64,000 bases of DNA, from the NCBI RefSeq assembly GCF_013085545.1, contig NZ_CP039543.1:1860001-1924000 (forward strand), written 5' to 3'. A program made the translations under genes and the position numbers. The notes beneath the pieces were generated by a model. The model saw nothing but the letters and a program-made list of their open reading frames with translations. It was not told the origin of the DNA and made no database searches. Every line of letters begins with the position of its first letter. Position 1 is the stretch's first letter. Of the stretch, positions 41,584 to 49,039 are shown piece after piece. This DNA comes from Oceanidesulfovibrio marinus. GTDB lineage: Bacteria; Desulfobacterota; Desulfovibrionia; Desulfovibrionales; Desulfovibrionaceae.

Positions 41584-42153
41584 GTCCCCCTTTCCAGGAG
41601 CAAGGACCCGGCGCGCAAAACGCCGGCGCCGCTCTCCTGAGCCAGTTTGACTCCGCGCGGCTGAACACGGAGGCGTTGGGCTGGAAGGTGCAGGGACGAT
41701 ACCGATTGCGTCTCACAATCCGCAGCAAGGGAGGGAGGGAGAGAAACGGCCCTTCGGCTGCGCCCGGTTCCGGAGCGCGACCAGGGGGTTCGGGCCGCAG
41801 GCGTTGCAGCGCCTCAGCGTCCTGGAAAAAACGGTTACCGTCAGCCTCTTGCCTTGCACCCTCGTGGCATTCCGCCCCAGGCCGCAGCACATGCCGGCCG
41901 GGAATCATTGCGACACGAAATTCTTTAGGTATACCGGACGAATAAGACAAGTCAGTATGTAGAGATCCAGGCGTAGTCGGGAACACCACAATCAATATAT
42001 CCCACACCGGTTTCCGAGTGTAAAGTTGCAACTTGGTAATATTGCAAAACGCTCCATCCCCTTGCCAGAACACGCTCTCATCGCTACAGATATTTTTTTG
42101 GCTCGCCTGGAAACGGCTGCTTCGCCGTCACCCGAGATTACGGAGGAATACGA
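41584..42153. other. 570-bp gap with AT-rich right half
   Basis: No convincing gene on either strand. The right half (from about 41890) is AT-rich and probably carries the promoter of the DsbA-like gene. Two TTGCAA hexamers at 42026-42031 and 42042-42047 (centres 16 bp apart) flank a GGTAAT centre and may be an operator. Confidence 0.45.
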
Positions 42154-43017
42154 ATGCGCAGATTCACAGCGCTCTGGCTGCTCGCCGCCATCTGCTGCCT
42201 CATCATCGCCGGCTGCTCCGGCGAGTCCGGCACCGACAGCACCGACCTCAAGCAGAAAGTAACCGAACTGCTCCGGCAGAACCCTGACATCGTCCTCGAT
42301 GTTCTGCGGGAAAACAACGAGACCGTTTTCCATGTCGCCGAGCAGGGTATGGCCGTGGCGCAGCAGCGCGCCATCCGCGACCAGCGCATGGCCATGGTCA
42401 AGAACCCCCTGCAACCGGAGATCGACCCCGACCGGCCCATCCGCGGTGACAAGAACGCGCCCATCACCGTGGTCGAGTACTCCGACTTCCAGTGCCCCTA
42501 CTGCGGCGAAGCCGCCCGCACCGTGGAGCTGATGATGCAGAAGCACAAGGGCGAGGTCCGGCTCGTGTTCAAGCACATGCCCCTTTCCTCGCACCCGCAG
42601 GCCCTCCCCGCGGCGCGGTACTTCGAGGCCGCCTCGCTCCAGGACGAGGAAAAAGCCTGGCAGCTGCATGACATCATGTTCCAGAACCAGGAGGCCCTGA
42701 CCAAGGGCGGCGCCGCCTGGATCAAGAAGCAGGCCGCCGACCTGGGTCTGGACGTGGAAAAGCTCGATAAGGACGCCATGAGCCCCGAGGTCAACAACCG
42801 CATCCGCGACGACCTCCGCGAGGCCAAGCGCTTCGGCATCTCCGGCACGCCCCACTTTGTGGTGGGCGGCGTGCTCATGGCCGGCGCACAGCCCCTGGAG
42901 GAGTTCACCAACGTTATCGAGCTCGTGGAGCAGAACCGCGCCCAGGAGGGTGACCAGAACGCCACCTCCGGCAACGCGACCGAAAACGCCACGGACAACG
43001 CAACCCAGGGCTCCTAA
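42154..43017 (+). CDS. DsbA-family thiol oxidoreductase, lipoprotein
   Basis: A 287-residue protein. A lipoprotein signal ends in IIAGC (Cys21). After a ~70-residue helical stretch comes a thioredoxin-fold DsbA domain with active site FQCPYCGE (about residue 114) and cis-Pro loop ISGTPHFVVGG (about 230). It should catalyse disulfide exchange in the periplasm from a membrane anchor, like BdbD or the Com1 class. The C-terminus ends with an odd run containing NAT four times (NATSGNATENATDNAT). A terminator follows. Confidence 0.87.
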   Translation: MRRFTALWLLAAICCLIIAGCSGESGTDSTDLKQKVTELLRQNPDIVLDVLRENNETVFHVAEQGMAVAQQRAIRDQRMAMVKNPLQPEIDPDRPIRGDKNAPITVVEYSDFQCPYCGEAARTVELMMQKHKGEVRLVFKHMPLSSHPQALPAARYFEAASLQDEEKAWQLHDIMFQNQEALTKGGAAWIKKQAADLGLDVEKLDKDAMSPEVNNRIRDDLREAKRFGISGTPHFVVGGVLMAGAQPLEEFTNVIELVEQNRAQEGDQNATSGNATENATDNATQGS

Positions 43018-43040
43018 CCTATCCCTCTACGCAACGCCGA

Positions 43041-43086
43041 ACGGCGGGCCGTCCCGGAACATCCCGGTGCGGTCCGCCGTTTTTTA
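43041..43086 (+). terminator. Terminator of the DsbA-like gene
   Basis: ACGGCGG-CCG and CGG-CCGCCGT pair across an inner CCGG hairpin, then TTTTTT on plus. Confidence 0.85.
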
Positions 43087-43231
43087 TTGCGCACGCATGG
43101 GACCATCCCCGATCCGGCCATCTGCTGATGACACGCAGGCCAGAATGAGCCCCAGACATCAATACTATACTATAGAATAAATCTGCCGGTCGTCTTCGCA
43201 GACTCCGACGGCCTTCATGAAAACGATTTGC

Positions 43232-43708
43232 TCAGCGCCTGTCGCAGCTGTTCAGGGGCGCCTTGCCGCGAACGCGCCTGGAAAAACGCCAGGCCAGGCC
43301 AGGCAGAGAGCCCGTGATGCAGCCCAGCGCATTCGCCGCCATGTCGCGGAAGGAGAAGGTGCGGTTGGGTATGAGCAGGTGGGAGAGCTCCGTGGCAACG
43401 CCCAGAAGCAGCAGGAGCACATAGGCCAAAAAGAGATCGATCCGCGAGCGGAACAGGAACGCCAGGAACACCGCGAGCATGGCGAAGGCCGCGAAGTGGA
43501 TGGTCTCGTCCACGCTGGCCACGCCCCAGAGCACGGGGTCCCTGTATGGTATGCGGATCGGCATCAGCGAGAGCGCCGTGTACAGCCCGATGCCGGCAAG
43601 CCAGATGAGCGAAAACAGCTTCCACTCCCGGCGTCCCTTGGGCGGGCCGTCCGGTTGGCGTTCTTCCGGCGGGCGCTGGTTGTGATGATCAGAGGGATGT
43701 ACGTCCAC
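43232..43708 (-). CDS. VanZ-like family membrane protein
   Basis: A 158-residue protein with about four membrane helices; the segment VDETIHFAAFAMLAVFLAF and the following GVATELSHLLIPNRTFSFRD match the VanZ-like family, in which E/H/D residues are conserved. Function outside teicoplanin resistance is unknown. GTG start without a good ribosome site; the first ~28 residues are polar. It lies 15 bp after a 55-residue gene in the same direction, suggesting coupling. Confidence 0.78.
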   Translation of the reverse strand: MDVHPSDHHNQRPPEERQPDGPPKGRREWKLFSLIWLAGIGLYTALSLMPIRIPYRDPVLWGVASVDETIHFAAFAMLAVFLAFLFRSRIDLFLAYVLLLLLGVATELSHLLIPNRTFSFRDMAANALGCITGSLPGLAWRFSRRVRGKAPLNSCDRR

Positions 43709-43723
43709 GGAAAATGCTTCTGT

Positions 43724-43891
43724 CTACTTGCCCTGCCGCCGCTTGGCCAGGGTGATGCCGGCCGCGAAGCCGCCGATCATGCCCAGGGCCGCGGCCCGGG
43801 CCATGTCCACATAACCGGTAAAGCTCAACAGGACCCCGGCGGCGCCGCCGATGACAATGCCCCGCACAACATAGTTCTTTTCTTCAGCCAT
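43724..43891 (-). CDS. 55-residue Gly/Ala-rich membrane protein
   Basis: A short frame starting MAEEKNYVVRGIVIGGAAGV with GGAGAG just upstream, one or two hydrophobic segments (GGAAGVLLSF and AALGMIGGFAAGITL) and a basic KRRQGK end. It precedes the VanZ-like gene by 15 bp. No family recognised; the glycine-zipper-like pattern resembles small inner-membrane stress proteins. Confidence 0.6.
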   Translation of the reverse strand: MAEEKNYVVRGIVIGGAAGVLLSFTGYVDMARAAALGMIGGFAAGITLAKRRQGK

Positions 43892-44233
43892 TCTCTCTCC
43901 TCATGGGAATCGCTTCTGCGCCGAACCGGCGACACAGCTCATCCCGCGGTGTATGTCCGGCGGACGAATCCTGTCAATACGCGCTCCTGCCGTGCAAGAG
44001 GGCTTCCAGGGTCCGCACCCGGCTCTGCACCATCCTATAAAAACATGCCTGCCGCAGCCCGCCTGCGTTTGCGGCATACTTCGGCGAATCCCCTGCCGAT
44101 TCTCCCGCCGGGTCTGAATCGTTTTTCACATTGTCAAATACGACGCATGGATGCTACATGGTGATCGGGAATATACCCGATAGGCGTGTAATCGGGCGCT
44201 TTTGCACACTGTGTAGAACACGGGTCCGCCTTC
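43892..44233. other. Gap upstream of the SpoIIE-type gene
   Basis: 342 bp without a gene. It contains the palindrome described separately at 44164-44181 and an AT-rich patch at 44120-44145 that may hold the promoter. Confidence 0.5.
44164..44196. promoter_or_regulatory. ATCGGG palindrome plus third half-site
   Basis: ATCGGGAATATACCCGAT (44164-44181) is a perfect 6-6-6 inverted repeat, and ATCGGG recurs at 44191-44196. It lies 40-70 bp upstream of the phosphatase start, a typical operator position. Confidence 0.5.
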
Positions 44234-47200
44234 ATGCGAATGACACGGTCTCTCAAAGGCAAGCTCCTCGCACTGCTCGTAGCCATCCTCTCGGCCACGG
44301 CCGCATGCATCATCCTGCTCAGCATGCAGGACGTGCGCGGCTCCATGGAACGCGCCGCCTCCCTCTCTGCCGACAACGTGCTGGAGTTGGTCCGCCACAC
44401 GGTGCAGACCACCTACCGCAATATCCTCTCCGATCGCGTCCAGGCCGTCACCAGCCGCAAGCAGCAGCTTGCCGACGCCGGCGGCGTGGCCGCCGACACC
44501 ATCCGGGAGTTTGCGGCCATGGCCCGCACCGGGCTCATCTCCCAGGAGGAGGCCAAGCGTCGCGCTCTGGCCTGGGTTGCCGACCTCGACCTGGGCGGCA
44601 AGACCTACTACCTCGTCTTTGACCAGGACCTGCACCCCCTGGCCGGCAACACGGGCTCCATACCCGGCGGCCTCGCCGACGTACGGGATATCAAGGGCCG
44701 GCCGCTGCTGTCCGCCATGCGCGACACGACCGATGTCTACGGCAGCGCCTACGCTGTTTTCGACGCCCCGCGCCAGAACGGCCGCAGCCCGGTCCGCGTG
44801 CTTGGCTACTTTACCGACATTCCCGAGTGGGACTGGGTGCTCTCCACGGGCATCAACCTCGCCGCCGTGGAGCAGGAAGAGGCCCGGCGGCGGCAGAACG
44901 CCCTGGAGATCCTGGGCCAGAGCCTCGGCGAGATACGCATCGCCGCCTCGGGCTTCGCCTTCATCTTCGACGAGCAGGGCCAGTTGCTCGTGGCGCCGCC
45001 GGAGCGCGAGTATCCCATGGATCGCGCCGTGGCCGGCGTTGTCTCCCCGGACTCCCTCAAGACAATCCTCCAGTCGCCCCCTGTGGACGGACAGCCCCTC
45101 ATCCTCCATGTGACGGACGCGGCCGGCGACCCGCACGACGTGGCCATCCGCGTTTTCCATGACAAGCCTCTGGGCTGGAACGTGGCCACGGCCACCTTCC
45201 GGGACGAGCTTGACGCCCCGGCCAACCTCCTGGCCCTGCGACAGGCGCTGATCATCGGCTCCATCTTCCTGGTCGCGTTCATCGTCACGGCAATCATGGT
45301 GGACCGCGTTTCCGAACCGTTGAAGCGCCTGGCCGGCCACGCCGTGCAGATAGGCTCCGAGGACTTCACCAAGCCGGAGCCGCCTGCCGTGCGGGAGCTG
45401 GACGGGCTGGCCCACAGCCGCAAGGACGAGGTGGGCCTGGTGGCGCTGGCCCTGCGCACCATGGAGCGCAGCCTGCGCGAGAACGTCGCCTCCCTGCTCC
45501 AGGTCACCAGAGACCGCGAACGCCTGGATTCCGAGCTGCGGCTGGCGCGCACAATCCAGATGGACATGCTGCCGGCTTCGCCCCAGGCGCACCTGGACCT
45601 GGACGATGCCGAGCTGCACGCCACGCTCATCCCGGCGCGGGAGGTAGGCGGCGACCTCTTCCACTACGAGCAGCTCGGCAAGGACCAGCTCCTCTTTGCC
45701 GTGGGCGATGTCTCGGGCAAAGGCGTCCCGGCAGCGCTGTTCATGGCCCTGACCATCTCCCTGCTCAAGTCCAAGTCCCGGCTCGGCGTCGACCCCGCGC
45801 GCATGCTCCACGAGATCAACCAGGAGCTCTGCCGCGGCAACGCCTCGCAGATGTTCGTGACCCTGTTCGTGGGCATACTCGATCTCGCCAGCGGCGCCCT
45901 GCGCTTTGCCAGCGGCGGCCACAACCCGCCCCTGGTGGCCTCGCCCGGCGGCGCTACCGCCTATCTGGAAATCACCGAGAACCCCATGCTCGGCATCCTG
46001 CCGGAGGCGGAGTTCTCCACCCACACGAGCTCCATCGCTCCCGGCGAGATGATCATCGCCTACTCGGACGGCGTCACCGAGGCCATGAGCCCCACCCGCA
46101 CCCTGTTCGGCGAACGCCGCCTGGAGCTGGTCGCCGGCAAGTACTCGGACAGATCGCCGGAGCTGCTGAGCAGGATCGTAGTCAAGGCTTTGGAGTTGCA
46201 CGAAAAAGGCGCGGAGCAGTCCGATGACGTCACCATTCTCGTGCTGCGCCGGCGCGATCACGAGCTGGACCGCAAGGCCGAATCCATAGCAGAGCGCGCC
46301 GAGGCCGAACTCCCTGAAGTAGCGCACTCGGAAGAGAAGGCCGAAGAGATTCGTCCGGCCGCGCCGATTGCCATGGCGGCTGTGGTGGAAGAAACGGCGG
46401 AGGATGGGACAGCCGGAGAAGACTCCGCACAGATCGCCACCCTTGAGGACTCGACGGACGAGCCCATCGAGCTGACCGAGCCCATGGCAGCTTCTGATGA
46501 CGCGCCAATAGAGCTGGTCGAGCCGATTTTGGAGCCCGACGTGGAGCTCGACGACGAACCCGGTCTCGAAGCCGCCGGCCCTATCGACGAAAACATTTTT
46601 TCCCAGCCGATTGTCGACACCGACGAGGCCGACGGCCTGTGGGACGATGAGACCGGCCAACCCGGCCTTGCCTTTGACGAGGACAACGACCTCTGGGAGT
46701 CCGACCACCCGGAGCTGTCCCTCCGCGAGGACGATGGCCCTGACGGCGCAGATGCAGCCGAAGCGGAAAGCTCTGCCCGGCAGACGCACGACCCGACCCG
46801 AGAGACCGCCCGCGGCGGCGACCTGGACGCTTATCTTGTCTCGGAGCTCGGTTTTCCGGCCGAGAGCTTTGCCGAGGATGCGACCGAGGTGGATATCGTC
46901 ATCCCGGACGAGAGCGCCGAACTGGACGGGGACGTTGTCGCGCAGGGGCTGGACGACGATTTTGCGATCGAGTTTCCGCCGGAGGTCTCCCTGCCGGCCG
47001 AGGCCCTGAACTTCGACGACGAGATTCCGGCCGTGGCACCGGAGCCGGAGTGGAGCCTGGAGATTCCGGCAGCCGACGACCCGGAATCGGCCCTGTACCT
47101 GGGCGAGGAGCTCGAAGACCTGGAAAGCGACGACGACCTGCCCGTGGATATCCCGGCATCAGCCTTTGTCGATGCCATGGCCAAGGCTGGCGTCGGCCCC

Positions 47201-47686
47201 GGCTCCATACCCGAGCCACCCAATCTGGACGATTTCCGTCTCACCGCAGACCCCGAGGACCTGCTGGACGAGGAAGAGGACATGCAGCTCCTCACCTTCA
47301 GCGGCCTGCAGCCGGAGGACGACGATCAGGGCGTGCTGCCGCCACCCAGCCCCGGCGCTCCGGACGGCTACTACGGAGAAGCGCTGGAGGATGGCGGGTT
47401 CGAGGTTCTGCCCTCGCCGCCGGGCGAGCTGTACGCCCGGAACCCGGAGCTCATGGACACCACGCTGGCTCCGGCCGACGATCCCGCCAGCTTCATCACC
47501 ATCCTTCCGGATGTTGAGATCCACCCGCGCTTCACCGACGAGGACGAGGAGTTCGTGCTCGACGAGTCTGATGAGAATGGCTACGCCGAGGTGGATCTGG
47601 GCGAGGATGGGGACCTGTATGAGGACATCTACCTCGACGAGCACGCCATCGACACCATCGAGGCGGACGGGAACCCCGGCTCGTAA
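44234..47686 (+). CDS. SpoIIE-type PP2C phosphatase with Cache-HAMP sensor and long acidic tail
   Basis: An 1150-residue protein. Membrane helix 1 (about 7-30), a periplasmic Cache-like region (35-330) with GGKTYYLVFDQDLHPLAG and DWVLSTGINLAAVE, membrane helix 2 (336-356), HAMP, then a SpoIIE/RsbU-type PP2C domain (about 455-668) with metal-site motifs EVGGDLF, VGDVSGKG, YSDGVTEA and SDDVTILVL. After residue ~672 come about 480 strongly acidic, Pro/Leu-interspersed residues with no domain I recognise. The phosphatase should dephosphorylate a STAS antagonist, and one is encoded with an RsbW-like kinase just downstream on the opposite strand. The tail is far longer than in known RsbU-type proteins. 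Confidence 0.88.
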   Translation: MRMTRSLKGKLLALLVAILSATAACIILLSMQDVRGSMERAASLSADNVLELVRHTVQTTYRNILSDRVQAVTSRKQQLADAGGVAADTIREFAAMARTGLISQEEAKRRALAWVADLDLGGKTYYLVFDQDLHPLAGNTGSIPGGLADVRDIKGRPLLSAMRDTTDVYGSAYAVFDAPRQNGRSPVRVLGYFTDIPEWDWVLSTGINLAAVEQEEARRRQNALEILGQSLGEIRIAASGFAFIFDEQGQLLVAPPEREYPMDRAVAGVVSPDSLKTILQSPPVDGQPLILHVTDAAGDPHDVAIRVFHDKPLGWNVATATFRDELDAPANLLALRQALIIGSIFLVAFIVTAIMVDRVSEPLKRLAGHAVQIGSEDFTKPEPPAVRELDGLAHSRKDEVGLVALALRTMERSLRENVASLLQVTRDRERLDSELRLARTIQMDMLPASPQAHLDLDDAELHATLIPAREVGGDLFHYEQLGKDQLLFAVGDVSGKGVPAALFMALTISLLKSKSRLGVDPARMLHEINQELCRGNASQMFVTLFVGILDLASGALRFASGGHNPPLVASPGGATAYLEITENPMLGILPEAEFSTHTSSIAPGEMIIAYSDGVTEAMSPTRTLFGERRLELVAGKYSDRSPELLSRIVVKALELHEKGAEQSDDVTILVLRRRDHELDRKAESIAERAEAELPEVAHSEEKAEEIRPAAPIAMAAVVEETAEDGTAGEDSAQIATLEDSTDEPIELTEPMAASDDAPIELVEPILEPDVELDDEPGLEAAGPIDENIFSQPIVDTDEADGLWDDETGQPGLAFDEDNDLWESDHPELSLREDDGPDGADAAEAESSARQTHDPTRETARGGDLDAYLVSELGFPAESFAEDATEVDIVIPDESAELDGDVVAQGLDDDFAIEFPPEVSLPAEALNFDDEIPAVAPEPEWSLEIPAADDPESALYLGEELEDLESDDDLPVDIPASAFVDAMAKAGVGPGSIPEPPNLDDFRLTADPEDLLDEEEDMQLLTFSGLQPEDDDQGVLPPPSPGAPDGYYGEALEDGGFEVLPSPPGELYARNPELMDTTLAPADDPASFITILPDVEIHPRFTDEDEEFVLDESDENGYAEVDLGEDGDLYEDIYLDEHAIDTIEADGNPGS

Positions 47687-47715
47687 CTCTCGGGACTCCG
47701 CACGTTCTCGGCCTG

Positions 47716-47734
47716 ACGGCAGCCATCCTGCCGT
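47716..47734. terminator. Hairpin between convergent phosphatase and RsbW-like genes
   Basis: ACGGCAG and CTGCCGT form a perfect 7-bp stem with a 5-base loop between the two converging genes. No T-run follows on either strand, so termination strength is doubtful. Confidence 0.4.
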
Positions 47735-47799
47735 ACTCTGATTTATCTGGTTGAAAGAGGGTTCCGCGCCCGGTGCCCTGCTGGCGGGTCGCTGCGGAC

Positions 47800-48345
47800 C
47801 TAGCGAATGCGTACGCAGAAGGCGAGGCGGTTGTGGCCGCCGTTGCGCTCGTAGGCGACGGCCTCGGAGCGTTCCCTGGCGAAGTGGATGCCCAGCCCGC
47901 CACAACGGCGCGAGTCCACGTCGGCATCCAGCTGGGGCTCATCCACGCTCAGCGGGTCAAAGGGCACGCCCGCGTCCTCCAGCACCACACAGAAGAGATT
48001 CCCCGGCTTCTCCCCGGCTTTGGACACGACGTCCGCCATCAAGCCATTCCGGGCCAGTGCGTCCGGGCCGGGGGCGCAGTGGATCACCACGCATCCCTCC
48101 CCGTCAAAGTCCTCCGGAGCTTCCACGTTGGGGAGAAGCAACCCGGCCTGATCCTCCCCCGGCTCCGGCGGCAAGGGGCAGGTGTAGGCATAGGATATGA
48201 CGTTGACCACGAGCTCTTCGAGAACGAGCTCCAGAGCCATTTTCCTGGCATCGGTTAGGCCGGCCCCGGATGCCTCCCCGATAACGAACTCGCGTATCTC
48301 GGAAAGGCTGCCCAGCGAGGCCGGAAAGCGCCTGCTCCGCACCAT
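47800..48345 (-). CDS. RsbW-like serine kinase / anti-sigma factor
   Basis: A 181-residue GHKL ATPase of the RsbW/SpoIIAB class. The N-box is LELVLEELVVNVISYAY (Glu and Asn present), the G1 box is EDAGVPFDPL, and the G2 region is RRCGGLGIHFAR. In this class the protein phosphorylates its STAS partner and can sequester a sigma factor or another target. An insert of about 50 residues between the N-box and G1 makes it longer than typical RsbW (about 140-160). Its gene starts 6 bp after the STAS gene, so they are cotranscribed. Confidence 0.8.
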   Translation of the reverse strand: MVRSRRFPASLGSLSEIREFVIGEASGAGLTDARKMALELVLEELVVNVISYAYTCPLPPEPGEDQAGLLLPNVEAPEDFDGEGCVVIHCAPGPDALARNGLMADVVSKAGEKPGNLFCVVLEDAGVPFDPLSVDEPQLDADVDSRRCGGLGIHFARERSEAVAYERNGGHNRLAFCVRIR

Positions 48346-48351
48346 GGTCTT

Positions 48352-48825
48352 CTAACCCTTCTGGGTGCTGCGCAGTGCTTTTTCCACGGTCTCGTACACC
48401 GGAAACATCTTGAGCAGGCCGGCGGAGTGGAAGATGCCGCGCACGCTTTCCGTCAGCCCGCTGAACACGAGCACGGCGTGCATGGAACGGAGCTGCATGG
48501 ACAAGGTCATCAGGCTGCGCAGGCCGGCGCTCGACAGGTACTCCAGGCCCTGGCAGTCGAGCACGCAATGCTTCACACCCGGTGCGATGTACCGTGCGCA
48601 ATCCGCTTCAAAAGCCGGCGAGGACAAGGCGTCCAGCCTGCCGGAAACGATGAGCAGCAGAACCGCGCCCTCTTTGCCGCGCTTTGCACGCAGGGTGTAC
48701 GCATCCGAGCCCTCCACCGGTATCTCCGGCTCCGCAGGCTGGTACGGCGTGTCCCGGACCATGCCGGGCGCTGCGGACGGCCCGCCGTTATGCTTTTTGC
48801 CCAGAAGCTTGTCCAGAAAGGCCAT
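48352..48825 (-). CDS. STAS-domain anti-sigma factor antagonist
   Basis: A 157-residue protein. A basic, amphipathic N-terminus (MAFLDKLLGKKHNGG) and linker precede a STAS domain (about 45-150) with the phospho-acceptor region LEYLSSAGLRSLMTL. It should bind the RsbW-like kinase when unphosphorylated and be released when phosphorylated. GGAGG lies eight bases upstream of ATG 48825. First gene of the pair. Confidence 0.85.
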   Translation of the reverse strand: MAFLDKLLGKKHNGGPSAAPGMVRDTPYQPAEPEIPVEGSDAYTLRAKRGKEGAVLLLIVSGRLDALSSPAFEADCARYIAPGVKHCVLDCQGLEYLSSAGLRSLMTLSMQLRSMHAVLVFSGLTESVRGIFHSAGLLKMFPVYETVEKALRSTQKG

Positions 48826-49039
48826 TTCATATTCCTCCAGGGACTCCGCCCGTTATTGCTGGCAGGATGACACGCTGCCGTGCACGGCAACTATATCCCG
48901 CATTTGGACAATGGCTAGAAGGGGCATGTAAAGTCAACCCGCCTGGTGCATCCAAAAACCTTTCAACTTTGCAGCGTTTCTGGTATGTTCCAACCAGCAC
49001 TTTACCTGGTGTGTATAACTCCTTTCAATCGTTCATCCA

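Noticed and set aside
44126-46789. An 887-codon antisense frame over the SpoIIE-type gene
   Set aside because: Shadow of a GC-rich gene with no ribosome site or domain.
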